Source: an uncultured Sphingomonadaceae bacterium
GTDB lineage: Bacteria > Pseudomonadota > Alphaproteobacteria > Sphingomonadales > Sphingomonadaceae
Reading direction: 5' to 3'
Assembly (NCBI GenBank): GCA_947497455.1
Contig: CANMGU010000001.1
Span: 1,798,001-1,862,000 of the forward strand
DNA length: 64,000 bases
Positions 26,911 to 35,698 of the stretch are shown piece after piece; position 1 is the first letter of the stretch; every line of letters begins with the position of its first letter. Under the pieces are notes generated by a model. It made no database searches, was not told where the DNA came from, and was given only the letters and a program-made list of their open reading frames with translations. Made by a program: the position numbers and the translations under genes.

Positions 26911-27618
26911 TTAAGCGACCTGTACCTCATGTCCGGCTTCTTCTTCCATATCACGAAGAACATAGCCACGGCCCCATACGGTTTCGATGTAGTTCTCGCC
27001 ACCGCAAGCAAGAGCCAGTTTCTTACGCAACTTACAAATAAACACGTCGATAATCTTGAGTTCAGGCTCATCCATGCCACCATAAAGATGGTTGAGGAAC
27101 ATTTCCTTGGTGAGCGTTGTGCCTTTGCGCAGTGAGAGCAGCTCAAGCATCGCATATTCCTTGCCAGTCAGATGCACACGGTTACCATCGACTTCAACAG
27201 TCTTGGCATCCAGGTTCACGGCAAGTTTTCCGGTACGAATAACCGATTGCGAGTGGCCTTTTGAACGGCGCACAACAGCGTGAATACGAGCAACCAGCTC
27301 TTCCCGGTGGAAAGGCTTGGTCACATAATCATCGGCACCGAAACCAAATGAACGCACTTTGCTGTCCATTTCGCTGATACCGGAAAGAATGAGAACCGGT
27401 GTCTGCACCTTAGCGACACGCAGTTTTTTCAGGACATCATAACCATGCATGTCGGGCAGGTTCAGATCGAGACATATAATGTCATAATCATAAAGCTTAC
27501 CCAGATCGAGGCCTTCTTCACCCAGATCCGTTGTGTATACATTAAAGCCTTCGGTCGTCAGCATCAGCTCAATCGCCTTTGCAGTTGTTGGCTCATCTTC
27601 AATCAGCAGCACACGCAT
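26911..27618 (-). CDS. ctrA: Cell-cycle master response regulator CtrA
   Basis: 235 residues. The receiver domain ([10 protein letters not shown]) has the phosphorylated Asp at residue 51 ([19 protein letters not shown]) and [20 protein letters not shown], diagnostic of CtrA. The DNA-binding domain has [37 protein letters not shown] and [10 protein letters not shown], the CtrA recognition helix. CtrA controls division, motility and other cell-cycle genes in alphaproteobacteria by binding TTAA-N7-TTAA. One such box and five GANTC methylation sites lie upstream, pointing to autoregulation and CcrM methylation control. The C-terminus ends VQVA, a short hydrophobic tail that could be a protease tag. 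Confidence 0.97.
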   Translation of the reverse strand: MRVLLIEDEPTTAKAIELMLTTEGFNVYTTDLGEEGLDLGKLYDYDIICLDLNLPDMHGYDVLKKLRVAKVQTPVLILSGISEMDSKVRSFGFGADDYVTKPFHREELVARIHAVVRRSKGHSQSVIRTGKLAVNLDAKTVEVDGNRVHLTGKEYAMLELLSLRKGTTLTKEMFLNHLYGGMDEPELKIIDVFICKLRKKLALACGGENYIETVWGRGYVLRDMEEEAGHEVQVA

Positions 27619-27714
27619 TGGGCAGCCCCTTTTCTTAGTTTACGCATTAGCATCGAGTACACTCCCGAAGCCCCTCGATCATTTATTAACCATAAGACAG
27701 ATGAACGTAAAAGG

Positions 27715-27729
27715 TTAATTTTAGATTAA
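27715..27729. promoter_or_regulatory. CtrA box (TTAA-N7-TTAA) upstream of ctrA
   Basis: TTAA-TTTTAGA-TTAA, an exact match to the CtrA consensus, centred about 104 bases upstream of the ctrA start. Further TTAA half-sites lie nearby (27685-27688). This supports autoregulation of ctrA. Confidence 0.75.
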
Positions 27730-27734
27730 TCTAG

Positions 27735-27800
27735 GATTCAGCACGAGTCGCGGCAGGGCTCTGACTCTGTAAGCCGCAGAAATGAGTCATTTCAAGACTC
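27735..27800. promoter_or_regulatory. Cluster of five GANTC (CcrM) sites upstream of ctrA
   Basis: GATTC at 27735-27739, GAGTC at 27745-27749, GACTC at 27763-27767, GAGTC at 27784-27788 and GACTC at 27796-27800: five sites in 66 bases, where about 0.3 would be expected by chance. They lie next to the CtrA box in the 362-base ctrA/arfB gap. In Caulobacter, GANTC methylation gates a ctrA promoter. The rest of the gap (27801-27980) shows no other feature. Confidence 0.75.
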
Positions 27801-27980
27801 TGATAACCGGCGAAAAAAATTTAACTTTTTGTCATGCAAATGGTCCGAAAATGATGCTCACATGTATTTTCGAACCATTTTTTGCGTCAAAATTTCAGAA
27901 CTGCACTCATCATGGCAAACGATTTGAGATTGAGCGAACAGCCTCTATGCCGTTCCTTTTTCATCGACTAAAGCCATTAT

Positions 27981-28382
27981 ATGACCTTCAACATTCCCGA
28001 TAGCGCGATCAGCGAGACATTTCTGGCGGCCTCTGGTCCGGGCGGTCAGAATGTTAACAAAGTCGAGACCGCCGTTCAGATGCGCGTTAACATTTATGCA
28101 CTGGGTTTGCCCCCCTTCGCATTTCGGAAACTCCGCGCGCTGGTTGGTCGGAAAATGACCAGCAGCGGCGAACTGATCATAACGGTCCGAGAACACCGGA
28201 CCCGCGAAGCCAATCGTGCAGAGGCGCGCAAACGGGTCGAGGATATACTGGTCGAGGCGCACCAACGCGATGCCCGTCGGATCAAAACCAAACCAAGCCG
28301 GGCTGCCAAAGCGCGGCGAGTGGATTCAAAGAAGAAGAAATCAAATGTCAAAAAAATGCGCGGCAAGCCTGCCTTGGATTGA
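27981..28382 (+). CDS. arfB: Alternative ribosome-rescue factor ArfB (peptidyl-tRNA hydrolase)
   Basis: 133 residues. The GGQ catalytic motif is in SGPGGQNVNKVETAVQMR (about 16-33), as in release factors, and the C-terminal tail is strongly basic (SRAAKARRVDSKKKKSN), the part that enters the empty mRNA channel of a stalled ribosome. It frees ribosomes stuck without a stop codon. Typical ArfB length (about 140). The gene is divergent from ctrA and followed by the LuxR/DUF4019 gene. Confidence 0.93.
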   Translation: MTFNIPDSAISETFLAASGPGGQNVNKVETAVQMRVNIYALGLPPFAFRKLRALVGRKMTSSGELIITVREHRTREANRAEARKRVEDILVEAHQRDARRIKTKPSRAAKARRVDSKKKKSNVKKMRGKPALD

Positions 28383-28451
28383 TCGCAAAGAGCGTTAAAG
28401 GCATAGAAAACACGTCGAAAAAAGGATGATTTGTGAGTTGGAGTATATTGA

Positions 28452-29222
28452 ATGCCAGAAGGCTTAGACACCCTAACAACAAAAGAGAAAGAGACTTTGC
28501 GGCTGTTGGTGGCAGGTCATGATGCAAAATCTATTGCCATCGAGTTTGATCTTTCAGTTCATACCATCAACGATCGTTTACGCGATGCTCGGCGAAAACT
28601 AGGCGTAACAAGCAGCCGCGAGGCAGCGCGCATCCTGGCTAGCGCTGAAAATACCGACCCCAATTTTTTTGGGGACAATAAAATTGGCGTTTCCAATACC
28701 AAAACTGAAGTTCATCAGATTGAGGAATCCCAGCAAGGCAAGAGGCCGGGGTTCAACTTAATCTGGCTTGGTGGAGGTATACTCATGTTGTCACTAGTTC
28801 TTGCAGCGGTGGTTTTTATGTCCAATGACAAAACATCTTCAAATTCTGGAAATCCGGAAATTACAGCCACATCTGATGCATCTGAGGTCGCTAGTAATGG
28901 CGCTGCGATGGAGTGGTTGACGCTCGTTGATGATCAAAATTGGAGTGAAAGTTGGCGCCGCGCAGGCTCCTTTTTCCGCTCAAGCGTCTCAGAAAAGACT
29001 TGGTCCTCATCAGCATCATCGGCGCGTGATCCCTTAGGAGCGCTCAAATCTCGGGCGGTTCTGAACGTCACAAAAGCAACATCGCTGCCGGGAGCACCTG
29101 ATGGTGAGTATGAACTGATAGAGTTTCAGTCCAATTTTGAAAACAAGCGCATGGCCATAGAAACACTCGTTCTCCAGAAAGAGGGGGAGACTTGGAAAGC
29201 TGTTGGGTATTTCATCCGTTAA
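28452..29222 (+). CDS. Membrane-tethered LuxR-type HTH / DUF4019 protein
   Basis: 256 residues. Residues about 4-62 are a LuxR-type helix-turn-helix (LTTKEKETLRLLVAGHDAKS, then SVHTINDRLRDARRKLGV). A single transmembrane segment follows at about 102-118 (LIWLGGGILMLSLVLAAVVF). The C-terminal part (about 150-256) matches DUF4019: WLTLVDDQNWSESWRRAGS, DPLGALKSRAVL, LPGAPDGEYELIEFQSNF and a final GYFIR. The layout is a one-component regulator with a cytoplasmic DNA-binding head and a periplasmic sensor. Ligand and targets are unknown. No target gene is obvious downstream. Confidence 0.83.
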   Translation: MPEGLDTLTTKEKETLRLLVAGHDAKSIAIEFDLSVHTINDRLRDARRKLGVTSSREAARILASAENTDPNFFGDNKIGVSNTKTEVHQIEESQQGKRPGFNLIWLGGGILMLSLVLAAVVFMSNDKTSSNSGNPEITATSDASEVASNGAAMEWLTLVDDQNWSESWRRAGSFFRSSVSEKTWSSSASSARDPLGALKSRAVLNVTKATSLPGAPDGEYELIEFQSNFENKRMAIETLVLQKEGETWKAVGYFIR

Positions 29223-29481
29223 GAGTGCTCAGTCTTCAAACTTGGATGGGCGGTCAATCACTTATCTCCGTGTCCGCGCCTGGAACTTCTAAGAATTCCA
29301 TTCACGCGACATAGCTTGATATACCTCTAGCCAGCTAGGCTTCATAGCCTTCCCGTTAGATCCAGATCGGACAATAGCTTCTTCACCAACACCACAAGTG
29401 CGCCGACAATCAGTCAGATCCTACTCAGTCTGAAAGAAACCGACTTGAACGCCTCCCCCTCCAGCTGGTAGCGGAGTTGCC

Positions 29482-29967
29482 ATGTATAATTTCTCTATTG
29501 CAAACGATCAGTCGCCCGACATCTTATATGGTGACCTTACTGCAGCCGCACGCGCGCTGACCGATGGCGAGCCTGATGCCATTGCCAATATGGCCAATAT
29601 TTCGGCCCTCATCTGGCAATATATCCCTGATCTTAACTGGGCGGGATTTTACCGAGTGATGGATGATGAACTGGTGCTCGGCCCGTTTCAGGGCAAAAGT
29701 GCCTGCATCCGGATCGCAATGGGCAAAGGGGTTTGCGGAGCCGCTGCGGCAACCAATCAAGTACAACGCGTGGCCGATGTTCATGCTTTCCCTGGGCATA
29801 TCGCCTGTGATGCAGACAGTCGCAGCGAACTGGTGGTCCCGGTATGCAAGGACGGACGGGTCATAGCGGTACTTGATCTCGACAGCCCCCTGCCCGATCG
29901 TTTCTCGGCCGAAGACGAGGCCGGCATGACGAAACTCGTCGCAGCCATTGCTAACACGCTTGGTTAA
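29482..29967 (+). CDS. msrC: Free methionine-(R)-sulfoxide reductase (GAF-domain type)
   Basis: 161 residues, a single GAF domain. Carries the fRMsr pattern: NWAGFYRV, LGPFQGKSACIRIAMGKGVCG and HAFPGHIACDADSRSELVVPV, with the three redox Cys in SACIRI, KGVCG and HIACD. It reduces free Met-R-O with thioredoxin, repairing oxidised methionine. Domain length and Cys positions match the E. coli enzyme. The 259 bases before it hold no other gene or convincing site. Confidence 0.92.
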   Translation: MYNFSIANDQSPDILYGDLTAAARALTDGEPDAIANMANISALIWQYIPDLNWAGFYRVMDDELVLGPFQGKSACIRIAMGKGVCGAAAATNQVQRVADVHAFPGHIACDADSRSELVVPVCKDGRVIAVLDLDSPLPDRFSAEDEAGMTKLVAAIANTLG

Positions 29968-30127
29968 CAGGCCGTAAACCAGATTGCCCCATTTCGAGAC
30001 AGTCCTAGGAAACTCCCCTATTTTACAAGCTACTAATGGCCAATCACCCCTCAAAATGGTAACTATTGGTTAACCATTACACGGTGACCGTGCCCGGCGC
30101 GCGAGTCATAACAGGGAGTTGTTAACC

Positions 30128-31549
30128 ATGAAGACCCTTTTACTTGCTGGCTTGACTGGCGCTTTGGCAATAATGCCAGCAGCGGCATCTGCGGCTATCG
30201 AATCGGTGCCGGGCAGCACTGCAGACCAGACACCCGTAGATATGTCTTTTGTGTCTGCAGCAGCGCTCGTGTCTGGAGTGGATGGTGCAAAAAAGGTGGC
30301 GCGCATGGGTGGCCACAAGATGCACCGTATGGGCGGAAAACATATGCGCCATGCAATGCGCGGAGGACGGCACTTCCGTGATGGAGCCAGAGTTCGCATG
30401 GGGCGTATTCACAATCGGCGCGGTTACAAGCGGCCCCATCGGGGTTTCCGTCTGCCCCGCACCTTCATCCAGCCCAGCTTCTTTATCGCGAACTATGGCA
30501 ATTACGGCCTAAGCCGGCCCTCCGCCGGCTATGGTTGGTCCCGCTATTATAATGATGCTGTGCTGACCGATCGCCGCGGCGTGGTTCACGACAGTGTCAA
30601 TAATCTCGATTGGGATCGCTATAATCAAGGCTATAATGACGGTTATCGTGCTGGTCAGGCGACATATGATGACAGCGTGTTCATGGAGGATGACCAGGTT
30701 ATCGCTACCCCTTCGGGCGCCCATGGAGGTTCATCAACCTATCAAGGCGACTGGAACGGCGCCTATCGTGAAGATGGCAGCTATAAAGGCGACTGGCAGG
30801 GCACCTATCGTGATGCCGAAGGCAAAGTCTACGAAGGTCAATATTCCGGCACATTCATCGGTGACGGCAATGCGTCTCAGGTCGGTGCCAGCTATGCCGA
30901 CAGCGCTCCCCATTGGAGCAATGAAGCCCCGGTGCGTGAGGCCCCACGCTATCAAGATCGACGCTATAGTGAGCGCGACGAAGAACTTGCCTATCTGCAA
31001 CGCTGCAAGAAAAGCAGTGGCATTGGTGGTGCCGTTGTCGGTGGCGCTATCGGCGCGTTGGCCGGCAATCGGATTGCTGGACGCGGAAACCGGTTGGGCG
31101 GCTCTCTGATCGGCGGCGGCGTTGGCGCTCTGGCCGGAGCGGCCATTGACCAAGGCACTGATCGGTGTCGCAAATTGCTCAAAAAATATGGCCAGAATGA
31201 GCGCGCACATGGCGATTATAGCCGAGCACCGGGCGTAGACTATCGCGCAGCACCAGCTCCGCGCCGCCACTATCGAACACAGCAAAGCTATCCAAGCGGA
31301 TGGCAAGGCGGATATTACTATCCAGCCTATTACCAGCCGGCCGTGACAACAATTGTCATACAGTCAGCGCCAGTAACGACGACCACCACAACGACATATA
31401 TTGATGAGGAGGTCATCTACACCAAGGCAAAACCGGCTAAGAAACGTTGGAAACCAGCTCCGAAGAAAGTCTGGAAGCCAAAACCGAAACGGCATGCTCC
31501 GGCGCCGGTTAAGGGCTGCCAACAGGAATGCTGCCTCTATTGCGATTGA
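30128..31549 (+). CDS. Exported glycine-zipper protein with MORN-like repeats
   Basis: 473 residues from the ATG at 30128, behind CAGGGAG; a TTG three codons earlier is in frame. Signal peptide (MKTLLLAGLTGALAIM, cleavage after ASA). A basic His/Arg/Gly-rich segment follows (about 55-110). Residues about 195-250 hold tandem units resembling MORN repeats (YQGDWNGAYREDG, YKGDWQGTYRDAEG, YEGQYSGTFIGDG). Next is a glycine zipper (GGAVVGGAIGALAGN, then GGSLIGGGVGALAGA, about 297-335) that could sit in the outer membrane. The C-terminus is Tyr/Pro/Lys-rich and ends in CQQECCLYC. Envelope role likely, details unknown. Confidence 0.8.
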   Translation: MKTLLLAGLTGALAIMPAAASAAIESVPGSTADQTPVDMSFVSAAALVSGVDGAKKVARMGGHKMHRMGGKHMRHAMRGGRHFRDGARVRMGRIHNRRGYKRPHRGFRLPRTFIQPSFFIANYGNYGLSRPSAGYGWSRYYNDAVLTDRRGVVHDSVNNLDWDRYNQGYNDGYRAGQATYDDSVFMEDDQVIATPSGAHGGSSTYQGDWNGAYREDGSYKGDWQGTYRDAEGKVYEGQYSGTFIGDGNASQVGASYADSAPHWSNEAPVREAPRYQDRRYSERDEELAYLQRCKKSSGIGGAVVGGAIGALAGNRIAGRGNRLGGSLIGGGVGALAGAAIDQGTDRCRKLLKKYGQNERAHGDYSRAPGVDYRAAPAPRRHYRTQQSYPSGWQGGYYYPAYYQPAVTTIVIQSAPVTTTTTTTYIDEEVIYTKAKPAKKRWKPAPKKVWKPKPKRHAPAPVKGCQQECCLYCD

Positions 31550-31604
31550 GCAGCAGCGACACTTAATAGAGCCCGCTGAACAGAGATGATCGGCGGGTTT
31601 ATTG

Positions 31605-31634
31605 TGGTTTGGTCTGGTCTGGTTTGGTCTGGCC
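31605..31634. repeat. Two tandem 15-base repeats
   Basis: TGGTTTGGTCTGGTC is followed directly by a second copy differing at one base (TGGTTTGGTCTGGCC). It lies downstream of the glycine-zipper gene; a weak CCCGC/GCGGG hairpin is at about 31571-31597. Confidence 0.5.
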
Positions 31635-31666
31635 ATCGCTTGGCCGAACAAGAAGCGTAAGGGAAA

Positions 31667-32425
31667 CTATTCAGGCTTTTCTAGATCAACCTTCGGATCA
31701 AATCGCCGCCATCCTTCTGGCCCCAGCTGCTCAAGCGGCTGAAAACGGATCTTATATTCCATCCTGCTCGACCCATTGACCCAATAACCGAGATAAACAT
31801 AAGGCAATCCGGCTTTGCGCGCGCGCAGGATGTGATCCATGATGATGAAATTGCCAAGGCCAGCCCGATCGGGGTGATCAGCATCAAAGAAACTGTAAAT
31901 CATTGACAGACCGTCGCCTTGCTGATCGGTTAAACATGCACCAACCAAGCGGCCCTTAACTCCGTTGACAGACGGTTCACGATATTCAACCACATAGCTC
32001 TTGACTGGCGATTGCTCGATCATGTCGGAATAGTCCATCTCATCCATCTCGGTCATACCGCCTCCGGGATGCCGTTTGGAGAGATATTTCTGCAGCAATG
32101 AAAACTGCTCCTCTGTCGCCCAAGGCTCGCAAGCTTCGACGACGAGGTCCTGATTACGCCGCAACAACTTGCGCTGAGTGGCATTGGGCTTGAATTCGTC
32201 GACCATAACGCGGACCGACACACAGGCTTTGCAATCGAGGCAACTCGGCCGATAAGCCACATTCTGACTGCGGCGAAACCCTATACGCCCCAGTGCGTCA
32301 TTCAGTTCATCTGTATGAGGCCCGCTAAGCTCTGTGAAAACCTTTCGCTCGCTCTTGCCTGGCAAATAAGGGCACGGGCTTGGATTTGTCACAAAAAATC
32401 TTGGAAAACGGACCGGTGCAGTCAC
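31667..32425 (-). CDS. bpt: Aspartate/glutamate leucyltransferase (Bpt, ATE-like)
   Basis: 252 residues. Transfers Leu from tRNA onto proteins that begin with Asp or Glu, tagging them for ClpS/ClpAP degradation (N-degron pathway). Family motifs are the N-terminal Cys region [10 protein letters not shown], then [19 protein letters not shown] with its Cys cluster, [12 protein letters not shown], and the GNAT-like [19 protein letters not shown] with IKFQP-like KIRFQPLE. Length and motifs fit Bpt rather than the eukaryotic-type arginyltransferase. Monocistronic here. Confidence 0.93.
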   Translation of the reverse strand: MTAPVRFPRFFVTNPSPCPYLPGKSERKVFTELSGPHTDELNDALGRIGFRRSQNVAYRPSCLDCKACVSVRVMVDEFKPNATQRKLLRRNQDLVVEACEPWATEEQFSLLQKYLSKRHPGGGMTEMDEMDYSDMIEQSPVKSYVVEYREPSVNGVKGRLVGACLTDQQGDGLSMIYSFFDADHPDRAGLGNFIIMDHILRARKAGLPYVYLGYWVNGSSRMEYKIRFQPLEQLGPEGWRRFDPKVDLEKPE

Positions 32426-32563
32426 AGATGAACGCCTTATATTTGATAACTAAGAATCAGTAAACGCAATATGCCTCTTGTCAGCAGCAATGAAAAGCCA
32501 ATTTACCACGATGTAAAAGTGCCACCATTTTCATCACAAATCAGGTAGATCAGGCAAAAAAAA

Positions 32564-32589
32564 CGGGACGATAAACGCCCCGCTTTTTT
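32564..32589. terminator. Intrinsic terminator for the small membrane-protein gene
   Basis: Stem CGGGGCG/CGTCCCG (plus-strand 32564-32582, one G-T pair) with a TTTAT-type loop and T tracts on both sides (A8 before, T7 after on the plus strand), so it works for the minus-strand gene and possibly both ways. Confidence 0.75.
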
Positions 32590-32605
32590 TATATCTTGTC
32601 TGGCC

Positions 32606-32848
32606 TCAAGGGCTTGTAGGCTCGTCATCGTCATCATCAGCAATGATAATGATACCAGCGATAACTGCTGCTGCAGCCAATACACCGATGATGATACCGG
32701 TGCTGCCTTCGAGCTTCTCAGCTTCGGAATCCACAGAGGCACCAATGCGTTCTGCAACTGGAGCTGTGCTCTGAACGGCTTGCGCCATTGCAGGGGCAGT
32801 CATGAGGGAAACGGCTGCTACAGAGGCGGCCAACTTGTTGAACTTCAT
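32606..32848 (-). CDS. Small exported/membrane protein with acidic C-terminus
   Basis: 80 residues from the ATG at 32848, preceded by GGAG at a good distance; an upstream in-frame TTG gives four more. Signal peptide MKFNKLAASVAAVSLMTAPAMA, then a short linker, a transmembrane helix (GIIIGVLAAAAVIAGIIIIA, about 51-70) and an acidic tail DDDDDEPTSP. Small proteins of this form are abundant in sphingomonads but have no function assigned. A terminator follows. Confidence 0.72.
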   Translation of the reverse strand: MKFNKLAASVAAVSLMTAPAMAQAVQSTAPVAERIGASVDSEAEKLEGSTGIIIGVLAAAAVIAGIIIIADDDDDEPTSP

Positions 32849-33046
32849 TATATACTCCAATCAGAATATTAATCGTTATCAAGGAACAAGCCAATATTAG
32901 CTCTACCCCCCTGACAGGGCAATAACGCCGCGCGACTCTTTATGGTGCATCCGCTATTCTTTTTTTAATACGTTTGGCGGGCGCTAAACGCAAGTATTAA
33001 ACGGTAAATCTCGACTAACTGTTTTGGTCCCAGGTTATTCAGACCG

Positions 33047-34717
33047 TTATCGACCCTTCTTTACATAGACCGGTCGTCCGGCGATCCAGGTCTGTTCCAC
33101 AACGAGTGCGCGAAGTGCTTGTGGCGACGCGAGCAAGATATCAGCGTCAATAATAAGGAAATCCGCCCGTTTTCCTTTGGTCAGACTGCCAATTCTATCT
33201 TCGGCAAAAGAGGCATAAGCGGCGCCTATCGTATAAGCCTGCCACGCCTGTTCGCGGGTCAATCGCTCGCCGGGCAGCCATCCACCAAATGGCTGTCCAT
33301 TCGCATCTTCTCGCGTTACGGCAGCAGCCAATCCCGCGAAAGGATTGGACGATTCGACCGGAACATCCGTTCCAAATGCCAATTTGGCACCCGATTCGAG
33401 TATCGACTTCCACGCATATGCACCATCCAGACGATCAGGACCCAGCCTTGCTTCCGCCATCAAGCGGTCGGACGTTTGATGAACCGGTTGCATTGACGCA
33501 ATGGTTCCCGTCTTCGCGATTCTCGGCAGGTCAGCTGGATCAACAATTTGCGCATGTTCTATCCGCCAGCGTCGGTCACCCTTGAACGTATATTGTAGTT
33601 CCTCCACGGCAGACAAAATCTCGTCATTGGCCTTGTCACCAATCGCATGGACCGCGGTCTGAAACCCATCCATCGCCGCCCGGCTCATCTTGTTCTTCAA
33701 TTGCGCAGACGTGAGCAGGGCCAGCCCCTTCTCGCCTGGCCGATCGGCATAAGGCTCTTTCAAAAGCGCGCCGCGTGATCCCAATGCCCCATCAATGTAT
33801 AGCTTCACACCGGCTAGCTTGAGGCGATCCTCATAGAGCCATGGTGAAGGCCCGGGACCGCCAATCGCAATCATATTGTCTATTTCACCCGCATAGGAAA
33901 TGATCCGGACTTTCAACTGTCCCTTGTCGCCAGCCCGACGAAAGCTCTGCCATTGCTGCATGGACGTTCCCATATCGGCTATGGTGGTCACGCCTTGCGA
34001 CAACAATATTTCCTGGGCCTTCATCAGTGCAAGATCATTCTCTACCGGGCGTGGCGCCGGAAATGCTTTGGCAAACAGGCCTTGCGCCTTGTCGACAAAG
34101 ATGCCGCTCGGTTTGCCGCCGCTCTTCTCAATTGCTCCGCCCGAAGGTGCCTTTGTTGCAGCACTGATACCTGCTGTTTTCATTGCAACGCTATTAACCC
34201 ACGCTGCGTGACCATCCACCCGTTCCAGATACACCGGACGATCAGGGATAATCGCATCCAGTTCTGCCGCGGTTGGAAAACGACCAAGCCCCCAGACTTC
34301 CTGATTCCATCCGCCACCGATAATCCATGGGCGATTGGGGTATTTTGCGGCATAAATACGCAGCGCCTCTTGCGCTTCGGCAAGCGACTTTGTCCCAGAT
34401 AGATCCAGAGTCAGTGCAGAGAACCCCAATCCCATAACGTGACCATGTGCATCAACGAACCCGGGTATCAGGGTCTTGCCCTTTCCATCAAATTGGAAAT
34501 CGACACTTTCGGGTCGCTTGTCCTTGCGATCCAGAAGTTTCTTTACCCGACCGTCATCATCGATAACCATTGCGGTAAAGCGGACAACCTTACCCTCATC
34601 GTTAAGGGTCATGCCATTGACATTCTCAATCAGACTGTCAGCGGCGGCAGGCATCTCGGCAAACATCAATGCTGCCCCGAGAACCATTGCGGCTTTCATT
34701 GTTGAAAAAATACGCAT
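33047..34717 (-). CDS. Exported YtcJ-like amidohydrolase
   Basis: 556 residues with a signal peptide (ending PAAA, about residue 26). Metal-dependent hydrolase fold of the YtcJ (amidohydrolase 3) group: LIPGFVDAHGHVMGLG gives the HxH site (about 91-93), RVDGHAAWVNS, then KLYIDGALGSRGALL, the HAIGDKAND and EHAQIV metal ligands, and LAFGTDVPVESSNPF near the C-terminus. All ligands look intact. Probably periplasmic, hydrolysing an amide or related bond of unknown substrate. The gene for a hydroxyisobutyrate-dehydrogenase-like enzyme lies directly upstream on the same strand. Confidence 0.88.
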   Translation of the reverse strand: MRIFSTMKAAMVLGAALMFAEMPAAADSLIENVNGMTLNDEGKVVRFTAMVIDDDGRVKKLLDRKDKRPESVDFQFDGKGKTLIPGFVDAHGHVMGLGFSALTLDLSGTKSLAEAQEALRIYAAKYPNRPWIIGGGWNQEVWGLGRFPTAAELDAIIPDRPVYLERVDGHAAWVNSVAMKTAGISAATKAPSGGAIEKSGGKPSGIFVDKAQGLFAKAFPAPRPVENDLALMKAQEILLSQGVTTIADMGTSMQQWQSFRRAGDKGQLKVRIISYAGEIDNMIAIGGPGPSPWLYEDRLKLAGVKLYIDGALGSRGALLKEPYADRPGEKGLALLTSAQLKNKMSRAAMDGFQTAVHAIGDKANDEILSAVEELQYTFKGDRRWRIEHAQIVDPADLPRIAKTGTIASMQPVHQTSDRLMAEARLGPDRLDGAYAWKSILESGAKLAFGTDVPVESSNPFAGLAAAVTREDANGQPFGGWLPGERLTREQAWQAYTIGAAYASFAEDRIGSLTKGKRADFLIIDADILLASPQALRALVVEQTWIAGRPVYVKKGR

Positions 34718-34762
34718 TACTATCCCCTAAATTCTCAATATTTCAGACTTTCGAAACGAGCC

Positions 34763-35638
34763 CTATGTCTTGCTCTTGGGCAATCGCGACACCAGCGAGC
34801 TGGTATCATTGCGACCGCCGCCGATTGCTTGCACTTCTGCGTAGAACTGATCGACCAGGGCGGCTACCGGCAATGTTGATCCATTTGTCCGTGCTTCTGC
34901 GAGTGCCAACCCTAGATCCTTGCGCATCCAATCCACCGCAAATCCGAAATCAAACTCATCCTTTGCCATGGTGGCCCAGCGATTATCCATTTGCCAGCTT
35001 TGCGCTGCCCCTCCGGAAATTGATTCGTACACTCTATCAAGATCCAATCGACTGGCCTGTGCAAAGCGAAGCGCTTCGGACAATCCTTCCAATATTCCTG
35101 CAATTGCAATTTGATTGCACATCTTTGTCGTTTGCCCTGCCCCGGGTCCGCCAACATGCACAATACGTGCAGCATAAACATCCATGATGATTTGCGCCGC
35201 AGCAAAGGCCTCCTTGCTACCGCCGCACATGATCGAAAGCTTGCCATTTTCGGCGCCGGCTTGCCCGCCCGATACCGGCGCATCCACAACATGGATACCA
35301 CGCCCCTGCGCCTCGACCGACAATTGCCGTGCGATTTGAGCCGACACGGTCGTATGGTCGATAAAAAGACTGCCACTTTGCATCGACCCAAAAGCGCCAT
35401 CGCGGCCCATTGTCACCGCGCTCAAGTCATCGTCATTGCCGACACAGGTGATAACAATTTGTGCGTCTTTGGCCGCCTCGGCAGGACTAGGTGCAAAGGT
35501 TCCGCCATGGTCAGACACCCAATTCTCAGCCTTTGATCTGGTCCGGTTATAGACGGTCAGATCATGTCCAGCCCGAGCGAGATGCGCCGCGATAGGCCCA
35601 CCCATTACGCCAATTCCGATAAATGCAATTTTTGCCAT
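34763..35638 (-). CDS. 3-hydroxyisobutyrate dehydrogenase-like beta-hydroxyacid dehydrogenase
   Basis: 291 residues. The N-terminal NAD(P)-binding fold starts IAFIGIGVMGGPIAAHL with VYNRTRSK after it, Arg suggesting NADP(H) preference. Further motifs are DAPVSGGQAGAENGKLSIM (substrate loop) and GPGAGQTTKMCNQI, where the Lys is the catalytic residue. The family covers valine-degradation mmsB, tartronate semialdehyde reductase and GLYR-type enzymes; context does not settle which. Divergent from the threonine ammonia-lyase gene. Confidence 0.9.
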   Translation of the reverse strand: MAKIAFIGIGVMGGPIAAHLARAGHDLTVYNRTRSKAENWVSDHGGTFAPSPAEAAKDAQIVITCVGNDDDLSAVTMGRDGAFGSMQSGSLFIDHTTVSAQIARQLSVEAQGRGIHVVDAPVSGGQAGAENGKLSIMCGGSKEAFAAAQIIMDVYAARIVHVGGPGAGQTTKMCNQIAIAGILEGLSEALRFAQASRLDLDRVYESISGGAAQSWQMDNRWATMAKDEFDFGFAVDWMRKDLGLALAEARTNGSTLPVAALVDQFYAEVQAIGGGRNDTSSLVSRLPKSKT

Positions 35639-35698
35639 AGCTTACTCGCATAATCATTGTTTCCCTGAAAGACCAGATGGGTTAGGGCCTCTGGCACT

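Noticed and set aside
29223..29481. GGAACTTCTAAGAATTCC near-palindrome
   Set aside because: Several mismatches in the inner part and no clear link to the next gene.
30734..31306. Minus-strand frame of 190 codons opposite the glycine-zipper gene
   Set aside because: Low-complexity Ala/Ile-rich shadow of the repeats on the other strand.
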